The notes below the pieces were generated by a model, which saw nothing but the letters and a program-made list of their open reading frames with translations, searched no databases and was not told the DNA's origin. 64,000 nt of DNA from Campanula takesimana. Its lineage: Eukaryota > Streptophyta > Magnoliopsida > Asterales > Campanulaceae. Made by a program: the position numbers and the translations under genes. Positions 10,989-21,692 of the stretch are shown here, piece after piece. Numbering within the stretch: the first letter of the stretch is position 1; every line of letters begins with the position of its first letter. The stretch is taken from positions 62,001 to 126,000 of the forward strand of contig JAOWBW010000322.1 in the NCBI GenBank assembly GCA_026119855.1, given 5' to 3'.

Positions 10989-11681
10989 TAGGGGTGTCAG
11001 CGGTTCGGTTCAAACCGCGGTTTGAGACCGAGCCGAGCTAAACCGCGCGGTTTAGCTTAGCTTTGAAACATAAATGGTTTAGCGCGGTCTCAAAAACCAG
11101 TAAACCGCTTAGCTCGGTTTGGCTTGCGGTTTAACCCCTCAAACCAAACCGAGCCGAACCGAGCCGAGCTAATGTTGAGCTAAACCGGTAAACCGAGCTA
11201 TAAGTCGAACCATTGAGCTAAACCGGTAAACCGAGCCATTAAGTCGAACCATTTAGCCGAGCTAAGCCAAGCTATTGAACCATGAATATGAACCATCGAT
11301 CTTATATTTCTAAATTGATATCCACCGTTAGATTTCTTATAACCCTAATTCCCTAACTCTAAGTGACCGAGTCGAGCTAATGTTGAGCTAAACCGGTAAA
11401 CCAAGCTATAAGTTGAACCATTGAGCTAAACCGGTAAACCGAGCCATTAAGTCGAACCGTTTAGCCGAGCTAAGCCAAGCTATTGTGATTTAGACCGAGG
11501 TTTGAACCGCAAAATCAAACCGCGGTTCAAACCGAGCCGAACCAAACCATGGTGGTTTAGCTCAGCTCGGTTTGAAATTTTTTATGGTTTAGCTCGGTCT
11601 GGGATTTCTTCAAACCGACCACTAGCGGTTCGGCTTCTAAATTCCCCCAAACCGAGCTAAACCGAGCTATTTACACCCCTA
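10989..11681. mobile_element. hAT element rich in AAACCGAGCT words
   Basis: It begins TAGGGGTGTCAGCGGTTCGG and ends ACACCCCTA. A perfect 8-bp target duplication GTACTAAG lies at 10981-10988 and 11682-11689, which defines hAT. The interior is a dense run of AACCGAGC/GCTCGGTT words, with a block around 11,165-11,270 repeated at 11,370-11,485. There is no transposase, so it is non-autonomous. The same family is present at 25978-26779. Confidence 0.9.
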
Positions 11682-11689
11682 GTACTAAG

Positions 11690-12849
11690 GAAGGTAGCAA
11701 ATTTGCTACATTGCTTAGCACCACACCAAAATTTTGATATCTATTATTAGTGTTTTAAATAATTGTTAAACATAGTACAAAAATATTTATCATGTTAATT
11801 AATTATCATGTTACAATATTTAATTGAAAATATAAATATTCATTTAAATAATTTTTTTTAATTTAATTATTTACAAAATTATTTTTTAAATTTAAAAAAT
11901 GAAGCTATCACTTACTTAAATCCTGAGAAGAAAATTAAATAAGTATACAATTTTTAATAGAATCAAATTATTGGGTAGAAAAAGAAAAAAAATAGAAGCA
12001 ACATATTTAATTCTTTGGAGTTTGCATTACTTATTCATAAGCATGTGTTTTCCAGAGGCCTTGTTTGGTTGAAGCTTAAAATTCAATGAAACTATCACTT
12101 AATAATATAATCAAATATACTCAAACTAGATCTTAAGGTACGATTTGTATCTCTTAAATTAAATCTCATGGCGAACGGTTCAATGTATCCCAAATTTTGA
12201 TGAAATATCAAATATTAATATATTTTATAAAAATCAAAGTAATTAAACTAATCGATTGTTACAACTCACACGATGTGGTTTAATTCGGTCCGAAATTTTA
12301 TTTTTTTCGTTCTTGTTTTTGTTTCATGTCGATCCTACACACGTCGTGATCGAACAATCTTCGATGGAGATTTTGATTCTAAGTATATTTTGGTTTGAGA
12401 AATTCACAAAGATTATTAATTTTAAAAATCTTAATGATATTGACCTAATAACACACCTTTTTTAGTCAACTACCTAAAATATTAATGTTATTGATTATGA
12501 TTATGACTTTGTTTCTAAGCACAGCTAAACAACTTTTGATAGAATAACTTTTGATTCCCATGTATTGTTTAAGTATGATTAAGGAATAAATTAATGGCTG
12601 ACTTTAGTTTGGGGGTTAATCTCATTTTTAGTACCTATGAGGTTTACCTGTAGTATTAAAATGGGGATCCTATTATTTGACCTCGTTTACATCGGTGGTT
12701 TCTTTCTAAATTCTTACTACTTTTTTTTTTTTTTTTTCCTTCTATGGGTGGGTGGTGGGGGGGAGTTATGAGCATATGATGGACTAAGCCGACATTAGGC
12801 GTTCCACTTTAAATCAATTGGTGATAAAAGAAGTAGTCTATCAAGTTTA
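11690..12849. other. Gene-free AT-rich stretch
   Basis: The open frames here are short and lack any recognisable domain. The beginning continues the small element interrupted by the hAT at 10989. A poly-T tract lies at 12720-12737. Confidence 0.45.
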
Positions 12850-13130
12850 CTCCTTCCGTTTCATGTGAATTGAGATCAAAAAATGGGCACAATAATTAAG
12901 AGAAAGTAGTGAATGTGTGGTGGAAAATGAAGAGAGAGAATGAGTGGGGTAAATAGTAGTGTTGGTTGGATAAAATGAGTGGTGGAAAATGAGAGAGAGG
13001 ATTAGTGGGGTTAAATGGGTGGGGTTGGGTGAATATAAAATATTAAAAAGTTTGTCATTTTGGGCAGTCTCAATTGAGGTGAAACGGACGAAAAGGGAAA
13101 TAAGTCTCAATTCACATGAAACGGAGGGAG
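12850..13130. mobile_element. Stowaway MITE
   Basis: It is flanked by TA. The left end CTCCTTCCGTTTCATGTGAA is mirrored by TTCACATGAAACGGAGGGAG at the right. The interior has internally repeated GTGGTGGAAAATGAGAGAGA. Confidence 0.88.
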
Positions 13131-13204
13131 TATATATTAATCTATGTTTAGTTCTTTAGTATATACCGTATGGGATATTTGTCTAACTTAAACAGTTAAT
13201 TATA

Positions 13205-14315
13205 CTCCCTCCGCCCCAGAGTAAGAGTCTTACTTTCCATTTTGGTATGTCCCAGAGTACGAGTCATATTCCTAAAATGGCAAAGAATCTTTACTATTCA
13301 CCACACTCATTCTCTCTCCTATTTTACTTTGGGCAAGTCTCTTGTACAACCGTCGCACGTGCGACGGCGCCGAGCCGAGCCCCATTTCTGTTTTTTTTTT
13401 TTTTTCCCACCCCAACTTTTTTGCCTTCAACAAAAGTAACACTTATTATAACAAAATGTAACACTTTTTTATTCAAATGCAACACTTTTTTAAAAAAAAA
13501 TGTACCACAATTTTGCTGCAATAGATAAAGATAACATAAAGATTAACAACTAAACTAATGTAACACTTTTTATAAAAGAAATGTAACACTCATTTTTTCA
13601 AATGTAACACTTTTTTTCTCCGAGAATTAACATAGGATTGACAACTAAACTAATGTTACATTTTATAAAAAATGAATGTAACATTTTTTTTCTCAATTGT
13701 AACAGTTTCTATTCTTAAATGTAACATTATATCTGAAATATAACAATTTTTTATTGAGAAAGTAACAATTGAAATGCAAACCCAATTTTTTTTTTGTAAA
13801 ATTTGTGTTACATTTGACTGTAAAAAGTGTTACTTTTTGAATATGAAACTGTTACTTTTATTAGAACAGAGTGTTACATCTCAGCTGACAAGCAACTCAA
13901 ACTTTTTATGTGTAAAAAAATGTTTAAAAAACAAAAAAAACATATCATGACCTATGTAGTTTTATTCGTCGAGACGAACACAAGTATTTTAAAAAAAAAA
14001 AATCTGAATTATAAATCTCAAGATATAGCATTTTAAAGTTAATGGGGGGGTTTTAAGGACACGTGTCACAACGGGAGAGGGTGGAAGGAGCCGGGCGGGT
14101 CGGCCTATGGGCCAAGCCCGCCGCACGCCATACACCGGATGTATCCAAGAATTTGTCTTTTACTTTTATACTCACAACACCAATCAATTCACTATTATCT
14201 CCCACTCATTCTCTCTCCTACTTTACTTTTACACTCACAACATTTACATCACTTCTAATATTTATTAATAAGCGTGCAAATGATGGGTAGGACTCTTACT
14301 CCGGGACGGAGGGAG
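13205..14315. mobile_element. Stowaway MITE split by a MULE
   Basis: It is flanked by TA. The left part, CTCCCTCCGCCCCAGAGTAA, resumes after the inserted MULE (13331-14157) and ends ACTCTTACTCCGGGACGGAG-GGAG. Without the insertion it would be about 280 bp, matching the related copy at 20548-20826. Confidence 0.88.
13331..14157. mobile_element. Non-autonomous MULE with TGTAACA iterations
   Basis: A perfect 9-bp target duplication TTTTACTTT flanks it (13322-13330 and 14158-14166), the Mutator signature. The termini are GGGCAAGTCTCTTGTACAAC and, reverse-complemented, GACAAATTCTTGGATACATC, which are only loosely similar. Between about 13,430 and 13,880 the word TGTAACA(C/T)TTTT recurs many times on both strands. 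The end regions are strikingly GC-rich (GTCGCACGTGCGACGG; GAGCCGGGCGGGTCGGCC). No transposase frame is present. Confidence 0.82.
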
Positions 14316-14375
14316 TAATAATTAAGAGTTTGTTTTGGGGGAAAACTAGTTCCTCTATAAATTATAAAAAGTCCA

Positions 14376-14432
14376 TTTTAACCCTTTAAACCCTAAGTCT
14401 TAAACCCTAAAGGGTAAACCCTAAACCCTAAA
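14376..14432. repeat. Short telomere-like (AAACCCT) patch
   Basis: The unit AAACCCT, complement of the plant telomere repeat TTTAGGG, occurs about six times in degenerate spacing. It directly abuts a truncated SINE. It is far too short and imperfect to be a telomere. Confidence 0.6.
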
Positions 14433-14549
14433 ATGTGTGAGGTCTCGGGTTCGATCCCTTCTCATGCCTCCTAGGACATCATTATTATAAGGGGGTAAGT
14501 GGTGAACCACTAACGATCATCTTTAAAAAAAAAAAAAAAAAAAAAAAAA
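14433..14549 (+). mobile_element. 5'-truncated tRNA-derived SINE
   Basis: From AATGTGTGAGGTCTCGGG onward it matches the SINE at 7890-8032, including box B (GGTTCGATCCC) and TAAGGGGGTAAGTGG, and ends in a 26-base A-tail. Box A is missing. Confidence 0.8.
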
Positions 14550-14843
14550 CCAACCCTTTTAAAACATGACTTTTTATAACTTATGGAGAAACTAGTTTCT
14601 CCCAAAATTTTCTCAATAATTAATTCGTCAATTAAAATTATCAGTTCATTAATTAAAACAGAGATTGAAGTTTTCAACTCTTGGACTAATAGTTTTAACA
14701 TATAGTATGATGAGTTTCCTTTAATATTTCATCTGTCTCACAATGAATATCTCTCAGTAGCTTTTAAATTTTTTTATTTTTTTTTATCAAAGATAAGTTC
14801 AATTTCTTTTTTTTTAATGGATGAATTTTTTAAAACAGTTATA

Positions 14844-15066
14844 CTCCCTGCGTCTCATACTTATGCTACTAAAAGTGAGTGCGAGGAGATTAAGAAAATA
14901 TGTTGGAAAAGTAAGTATTGTGAGTGGGTAGGAAAGAGAAAATAAGTTAGTAGCTAGTTGTTGTGAGTGTGATAAGAGAGAGAAAATTGAACATTTTGAA
15001 CAAATAGCAATAAATATGGAAACGACAAAATAAAAATAAATAGCAATAAGTTTGAGACGGATGGAG
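14844..15066. mobile_element. Stowaway MITE
   Basis: CTCCCTGCGTCTCATACTTA at the left is mirrored by GTTTGAGACGGATGGAG at the right, with TA on both sides. It lies back to back with the next copy, separated only by TATA. Confidence 0.83.
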
Positions 15067-15070
15067 TATA

Positions 15071-15351
15071 CTCTCTCCGTCTCAGCTCACTTGACACTTA
15101 TTTCCATTTTGGTCCGTCTCAGCTCACTTGACACTTCCCAAAATAGCATACTTTTTATAATTTTATATTCAATCTACCCCACCACTCATTCTCTTTCTTC
15201 ATTTTCTACCACTCAATTTACTCAACCACACTACTATTTACCCCACTCATTCTCTCTCTTCATTTTCTACCACACATTTTCCTTATTTTATTTTTTTTCC
15301 TTAGTTATTGTGCCCACCTCTTAGGTGTCAAGTGAGGTGGGACGGAGGGAG
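15071..15351. mobile_element. Stowaway MITE
   Basis: It is flanked by TA. The left end CTCTCTCCGTCTCAGCTCAC carries an internal duplication (CCGTCTCAGCTCACTTGACA occurs twice). The right end is GTCAAGTGAGGTGGGACGGA-GGGAG. Confidence 0.85.
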
Positions 15352-16308
15352 TATACCAATCAATCAGGAGGAAACATCTTTTGGGAAAGAGGGACATGAA
15401 GAAGAAGGAATAATAAAACAGGGGACCAAGAACAAGCAAATCTTTTACTACAGCGGAGTGAATATGAGAGAGGGAGGGACCATGGTACAACATTTTTATT
15501 TTTATTTTGAAAGCACAATCTCTGCAAATTTAACTTTGACAAACCATGTTGTCTTCATGACATTCTCTCACCACAACTAGACTGGTCTTGCAACAAATTT
15601 TGGCACAAAATTAATTTGTGTTATGACTATCACATTTTAAGCCATGCTTAAATTTTGTATAAACCGCACTTATTTTTATAGCAATTTTTATCATTGAATT
15701 TTAACAATCTCCTACCCAAAAAAAAAAAAAAAATTAAAAGAGCAAAAATATAGATAGACTATCATTATTTTAGGGGACAATGATGGGTCAATTTCACCGT
15801 ACATTTTTATAGCAATTTTTATCATCGTACTTTAAATGCGCGTTATCACTGAAACAACTTTTGTGAAGGAAAAAGGGTTGAACATAGATAAAATAAAACT
15901 TTAGAAGTGAGCAGTAAAATTAATTTGGCGATAACGAGCGCGTATTAAACTAAAGTACAATGATAAATATTATAAAGAAAATAAGACTAATTAAAATTAG
16001 AACTTAAGATTTAAAATGATAACAGTCATCCATATATTTGTTCAAATACATGCAATATTCATTGCATGAAATATTCGTTCGAAATGAAATAGAAACAACC
16101 CTGAATAAAAATTATCATGAATTTTGTTGTATATGTCCACACTTTAGTAAATTATGAGAATAAAAACCAACACCATTTGAAAAAGGGTCAAAAGAGAAAT
16201 AATAATGAAGGAGAGAAATATCAACTGGCTGAGAGGAGAGCAATACAATGTCGCTCAAAATAAAGGTAGGGGTAAAACTGTAAAACTGATTGTGAAAACG
16301 GAAAAATA
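15352..16308. other. Gene-free AT-rich stretch
   Basis: No gene is supported. Around 15,660-15,970 a loose inverted similarity is visible (TATAGCAATTTTTATCAT...ATGATAAATATTATAA), probably an old MITE without clear ends. Confidence 0.4.
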
Positions 16309-16563
16309 CTCCCTCCGTCTCATTTTAAACTTCAAATTTTTTTATTTTAGTTATCGTATTTTAAACCTAAAACGTAAAAAAGAAAGTTTTTTATACTTTT
16401 TTATTTGGGGATCTCACATGTCATACTCACAATAATTATCCACTAATTATTTTCTACCATAATTTCTCTTTCTTAAATTATCTACGCTCACAACGTAATA
16501 CTTTTTTATTTTTTTATTTTTATGTTCATTTATTTTTTGAAATTTAAAATGAAACGGAGAGAG
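16309..16563. mobile_element. Stowaway MITE
   Basis: It is flanked by TA. CTCCCTCCGTCTCATTTTAA at the left is mirrored by TTAAAATGAAACGGAGAGAG at the right. Confidence 0.86.
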
Positions 16564-17968
16564 TACGAATTGAAACATTTAAAAGACATCACTGTGCCAT
16601 GTTGGTAACGCTTCTCTGACTCATGTCGAAACTGCACAATTCGTATGTCATTTTCATAGACGTGTTACCTCCCAAACCTCCAACGCTCATCACTAAATAA
16701 TGGGATATAAAAATTTTACTATCAAAGCTCTTTTTAATGATTTTATTTTATTTATTTATTTGAAAAAAAAAATGCTTCTTTTCATCGTAAATGTCAATAC
16801 TAATATTATAAAGTGTCAGTCATTTATATTGAGACTCATAACCATTCAAACTGACACTTTTAATATGTGCTATAATGTGTAAAAAAAAAATGACAATGTA
16901 TGAGTTGACGAGTGTCAATGATAATGTAAAAATTGTTAAATAACCAACTCATCTGAAAAGCTTAAGCTATTAGAAATAACACCCATAAATAAAATATGGG
17001 ATCTAGTTGATGCTCCCATTTTGTGTGCTCTCTAACAATTTAATATTTTAAATTTAAATAATTTGGGAAACCGTCAAATGGAAGGAGTTGATTTTTATGA
17101 GATTTTTGCCTCCATTGTCAAAATAAAATGGTTGTGGTTCGCGTATTTCTAGCAATAGTTGTGGAACTCAGGACCTAGTAATCAACTCATCTAAAAGTTT
17201 AAGCTATTAAAAAGAATACTCATAATATGGATATGATCGCTCATGCTAACAAATTGTGCCACTGGTTGTATTAAAAACTGTAAATGAATGTATTAAACAA
17301 AGGGCACAATTTTATTTTATTTTTTGGCGTCTCATTGGTAAGTCGCATTATAAAAAGTGGTAAAGAATCATTAGTATTCTTCTACTCAATCTCTCTATTA
17401 CTTTACTTTTATACTCACATCACTAATCAACTTATTATTCTCCACCCCGGTTTCTCTATCTTACTTCAATTTTCATATTCACAATACTTACTCCACTATA
17501 CACTTTCTTTATTTTCCGTGCTAAAATAATTGTGGCCTTTGTAGGGAGAATTATTTATAAAAATACCACCACAAATCTAAAATATTTTATTTTTCTTATT
17601 TTCTTAGATCGTGTTTAATGGTGAACCAAAATTGGTTTACCAAGTGCAATTTTTTGAACTAAAATTGGTTCATGGCAATTAGTGGTGAATGAATATTCGT
17701 TCATGCTTATGAAAGAATTCGTGAGTAAAAATTAGTTCGAGCTATAGGTGTATTTTTTAATTTTGTCATTTTTAAAATTATATTATATAAAAAACTAAAT
17801 ATAATTTTTTCTCTATAAATAAATCTAATTTTGTAACATTTGACATAATTTTAATATTTCAATATTTAAAAGTAATTTAATTGTTTTATTGCATATATTT
17901 GACACAATTTTATTATTTATATAGTTAAATTTTCTCTTGCGCCAAACGACATCGTTTGTGTCAAAATT
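16564..17968. other. Gene-free stretch with a GTGTCAGT relic
   Basis: At 16,785-16,920, words such as ATTATAAAGTGTCAGTCATT match the degenerate array at the left end of the window. At 17,325-17,530 there is a degraded Stowaway interior (TTTACTTTTATACTCAC) without proper ends. Bases 17,620-17,760 repeat AAAATTGGTTCA-like words. No gene was seen. Confidence 0.45.
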
Positions 17969-18341
17969 ATTAAGGATATTAGAATCCTTCTTTAATTACA
18001 ATTTATTTATTATATTATTTGATTTCCTATTAGGATTATTATTGTATAATTTCCTTTTCCTTATGTAATTTAGAATATTCTAGAATAGCTTGGCCTCTTG
18101 TATAAATACCCTACTCATATGATCAGTAATACTTGAGTCTCTCATGGAGAGAGATAATTGATTATGAGAGACTCAAGTATTACTGATCATATGAGTAGGG
18201 TATTTATACAAGAGGCCAAGCTATTCTAGAATATTCTAAATTACATAAGGAAAATGAAATTATACAATAATAATCCTAATATGAAAGCAAATAATATAAT
18301 AAATACAATTGTAATTAAAGAAGGATTCTAATATCCTTAAT
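17969..18341. repeat. Long near-perfect inverted repeat made of LTR sequence
   Basis: A left arm (17969-18145, 177 bp) and right arm (18164-18341, 178 bp) are almost exact reverse complements around an 18-base loop. The arms contain GAATATTCTAGAATAGCTTG, a TATAAATAC box, and AATACTTGAGTCTCTCAT. The same features occur in the solo LTR at 41740-42033, so the arms look like two head-to-head LTR fragments joined inside the LTR. Transcription through it would give a long hairpin RNA. Confidence 0.85.
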
Positions 18342-18499
18342 AAAAATATCTAAAATGTTCACTTAGTTTTTTTTTTTTTCCTATAATACATTTGTTCTTC
18401 CTTCTTTGTCTCTTTTTTTTTTTCATGTGTGTAATTACTTTTAAACAATATAAGTATTTGTGAATAAAAATTGGTCCAGGATTATAATATGTAAATTAG

Positions 18500-19453
18500 T
18501 GTAAGTGCAGAACGTGGTGATACCACAAGTGCTGCCAACACTGTCCCAGTGATACCCAACGGACTGTCTGGGATTATATTTGGATATTTGCTTCATAAAT
18601 AATTGATGTACTAATGTCTAATGTTATTGCAAGTTTTGTGTTTATTGTTGGTTCAATTTCAGGTATATACTATGCTAGAATTATGCAAGGAAGTTGAAAG
18701 AAGATAAGTTATGCATAAAGATGGATTTTACGCATAACTTGGAGTTAAAGAGCAAGTGAAAAACGTGGGAATTGACCCATTCAAAGAGCTGAGTGTTGAT
18801 CAAGATAGTACAAGGTCTTTCCAGCTCAAGAGTACAAGCAAGTGAAGCATGAACTTGGGCATCAAGGATTGGTTCCTAAAAAGATGGGATTTTGGAGTTT
18901 TTGGCTCACAAAATATGTCCACCACTCCACTCACTCACTCCACGTTTTTCAACAACATCCTAGCCATTATTGGAGTATTCCCCAAGTTCTTAAAGCCTAT
19001 AAATAGCAAGGAGGATGAAGAGTTCAAGCAAGCAACTACACAACACATCCTTGCACAAGAAAAGCCTATACACTCCTTGGTTCCAATAAACCCCGTCTTC
19101 CCAATCTCCATTCTTATAATCTTTGATTGTAAGTTTTTCTTGGCTATGATAGGGTCTCGTGTATAGATTTAGTCATTCTATTGAACTTAAATTGTAATAG
19201 CTATAAGGAACTCTCGGCCTTGTACTTCAATTCATATTATTAGTAAAGGTCTCGCCTTTTGAGGCATCCCTCAAGATATATACATTTATATATCTTGAGA
19301 AAAATAATTCTTGTGTTTTTATTCCGCTGCAAACTCTTTTCAGAAATTGTTTTCTGCTCGTGTGTGTAAGTGTTGCCCGAAGTGTTATCGTTGTAGTGAC
19401 AACACCTTTGATAACACTTCCTTTCTGACTTAAGCCATCGACTCACTTTTTTA
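18500..19453 (+). mobile_element. Probable solo LTR of about 950 bp
   Basis: It starts TGTAAGTGCAGAACGTGGTG. The 5-bp word ATTAG lies at 18495-18499 and again at 19454-19458, a plausible target duplication. A promoter-like TATAAATAG is at 18998-19006, and the downstream part looks like R/U5 sequence. No second LTR, primer site or coding region was seen nearby. The right end lacks a clean CA. The size and style resemble the large LTRs of SIRE/Maximus copia elements; that assignment is inference. Confidence 0.55.
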
Positions 19454-19458
19454 ATTAG

Positions 19459-19869
19459 TATAAACGAAATTTTGTTTACAGACCAATTTCATTTATACGG
19501 TGAAAAAAATAATATAAAATTTGTGCATGGTCATAGGGAATTGAAAGAGAAGAAAGGTCATACATACGGAGTAGGCAATAGATGGGGAACATAGTGAGAT
19601 GGGCATGGGAAGCAAATCTTAAAAGGGAATCAAGAAAAATAGGCCTCTCTTTGCCCACTATCCCCCCACCTGCCCAGGATATGGTAAGTGCACATGATTT
19701 CACACCATCGCTGACATCACCTGTATCTCTTCCCAGGATTTTCTGTGGGTCCCACTACTCCCTATCCTTCTCCAACCCAAACCCACCTTTTTGCTTTCAA
19801 TCCCTATGCCCTTTTCCTCCTCCTCCTTGTGTACAGTTAATTACTAGATACTTTTATGAATAAATTACT
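19459..19869. other. Gene-free stretch
   Basis: It is moderately C-rich around 19,640-19,840, with an open frame of 93 codons on the plus strand that has no recognised domain. No element ends are visible. Confidence 0.35.
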
Positions 19870-20056
19870 ACTCTCTCCACAATTATGTTATAACAATTAG
19901 AAGCAAACATAACTATTATATTAGAATCAAAATCAAAGATTCGGATTATACATACACTAGATACACTTAGATACAGTACATAAACTTTGATATTGGACTT
20001 GGATACAATAACTAAACAAGTATTGTATCCAAATATTGCACTTGGATACAGTAGCT

Positions 20057-20059
<3 letters not shown>
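19870..20059. mobile_element. Left part of a GTATCCAAGTG-type MITE split by a Helitron
   Basis: It contains AAGCAAACATAACTATTATA and repeated GGATACA words that align with 21365-21600. It resumes after the Helitron at 21283 (TTACTAATGTATCCAAGTGT). Together these flanks make an older diverged copy beside the better-preserved copy at 21353-21658. Confidence 0.5.

Positions 20060-20120
<61 letters not shown>
20060..20120. repeat. (TA)n microsatellite
   Basis: About 60 bases of uninterrupted TA lie at the presumed 5' edge of the Helitron. Confidence 0.9.
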
Positions 20121-20125
<5 letters not shown>

Positions 20126-20268
20126 GTTGGTGAGGAGAGCCATGGTGTTGCCACATAGACAAGTCTTAGAGAAAGGTTGCATTTGGTGTTGCCACATCAT
20201 TACCACTCTTATAAATAAGAGACTTTTCAAATTCTTTTTCTTAGCTAATAGTATTAGTTACTATATAG

Positions 20269-20520
20269 TAATAGTTACTATAATAAGTAACTATTATAGT
20301 TAACTACTATAGTAACTAATACTTATAATAGTAATAGTTACTTTAATAGGTAACTAATATAGTTAACTACTATAGTAACTAATACTTATAATAGTAATAG
20401 TTACTATAATAAGTAACTATTATAGTTAACTACTATAGTAACTAATACTTATAATAGTAATAAGTACTATAATAGGTAACTAATATAGTTAACTACTATA
20501 GTAACTAATACTTATAATAG
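20269..20520. repeat. 63-bp minisatellite, four copies
   Basis: Four head-to-tail units start at 20269, 20332, 20395 and 20458, each exactly 63 bases. Units 1 and 3 are nearly identical, as are units 2 and 4, suggesting a 126-bp higher-order duplication. Each unit is largely self-complementary (ACTATTATAGTTAACTACTA). Confidence 0.93.
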
Positions 20521-20547
20521 TAATAGTTAACTAATAGTTAACTATTA

Positions 20548-20826
20548 CTACCTACGTCCCAGGGTAAGTAAGAGTCCTACTTTCTATTTTGATACGTCAC
20601 AGAGTAAAAGTTTTTTTCCTAAAATGACAAAGAATCTTTACTATTCATCTCAGTCATTCTCTCTCCTACTTTACTTTTATACTCACAAAATCAATCAACT
20701 TATTATTCACTCCCACTCATTCTCTCTCCTAATTTACTTTTACACTCACAACATTTACTTTACTTCCATCATTTCTTAATTTCTGTGCAAATGGGAGATA
20801 GGACTCTTACTTCGGGACGGAGCGAG
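20548..20826. mobile_element. Stowaway MITE inside the Helitron
   Basis: It is flanked by TA. CTACCTACGTCCCAGGGTAA at the left is mirrored by TTACTTCGGGACGGAGCGAG at the right. The interior matches the split copy at 13205-14315. Confidence 0.82.
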
Positions 20827-21352
20827 TAATATTTAACTATTATAACTAACTAATACTATTAATAGTATTAGTTAATTATAATAGTTAAATATAATTGTTA
20901 ACTATAATAGTTACTATATAAGTTAATTATTATTATTAATAGTATTAGTTAATCATAATTTTTACAATATATATTAACTATTACTATTAATTATATTATT
21001 TAATCATAATAGTTACTATATATGTTAACTATTACTATTAATACCATTAGGTTTTTTGAAATATTTATACAACAGCCATAAATGTACTTCTAAATTAATT
21101 AAAAAATATATTTATTACCACTATGTACAACCAAAGCTATGAAAATATTTTGATTAATTTAAAATATACATATATTTTCAAATAAAATTATTATGTTAAT
21201 TTATCAATTAAAAACATCAAAAAATGAAATAAAAAAATATTAACGGAATAGATTACCGTGCAGAGCACGGGTTACCTACTAGTTACTAATGTATCCAAGT
21301 GTATTTTTAAAATTAGCTACTGTATCCAAAGTATCTATAATCTGGTATGGTA

Positions 21353-21658
21353 TTGCTCCAATGAGAATCATTTAAAATGAGAACCAAGCATAACCATTTG
21401 ATTAGATACAAAATCAAGGGTCCAAATTATAAATGCAGTACATAGACTTAGATACACTTGATACAATACCTAAATTTTGAATATTGTAATTGGATACAAT
21501 AGCTAAATAACTACTGTATCTAAGTGTATTTTGAAAATTAGCTACTGTATCCAAATGTATTACTGTATCTACAATATAGACCTTGATTTTATGTCTAATT
21601 CAGTGGTTATGTTTGGTTCTCACGGTTCCCATTTTATTTTGGTTCTCATTTGAGCACC
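21353..21658. mobile_element. MITE with GGTTCTCAT termini
   Basis: The left end GCTCCAATGAGAATCATTTA and the right end (reverse complement GGTGCTCAAATGAGAACC) form an imperfect inverted repeat, followed on both sides by AAACATAACCA-like words. The middle repeats TACTGTATCCAAGTGTAT-like phrases. It is adjacent to a (TA)n run at 21661-21690. Confidence 0.6.

Positions 21659-21690
<32 letters not shown>

Positions 21691-21692
<2 letters not shown>

Larger units (their letters stand above)
20060..21282 (+). mobile_element. Non-autonomous Helitron
   Basis: The 3' end shows the Helitron signature: a GC hairpin CCGTGCAGAGCACGG (21256-21270), then GTTACCTACTAG ending in CTAG at 21282, followed by T. 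The 5' boundary lies in the (TA)n run near 20060 and cannot be fixed to the base. No Rep/helicase coding is present. Inside are a 63-bp tandem array and a Stowaway MITE. Confidence 0.65.

Noticed and set aside
13242..13528. Overlapping plus-strand frames of 65-93 codons
   Set aside because: They span the junction of a Stowaway and a MULE and consist of low-complexity sequence.
14376..14432. True telomere or chromosome end
   Set aside because: Only about six degenerate AAACCCT units, surrounded by ordinary transposon sequence.
18849..19166. 105-codon plus-strand frame
   Set aside because: It lies within the probable solo LTR, overlaps its TATA-like box, and has no domain.
20269..20520. CRISPR-like array
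   Set aside because: Head-to-tail 63-bp units with no unique spacers, in a plant Helitron.
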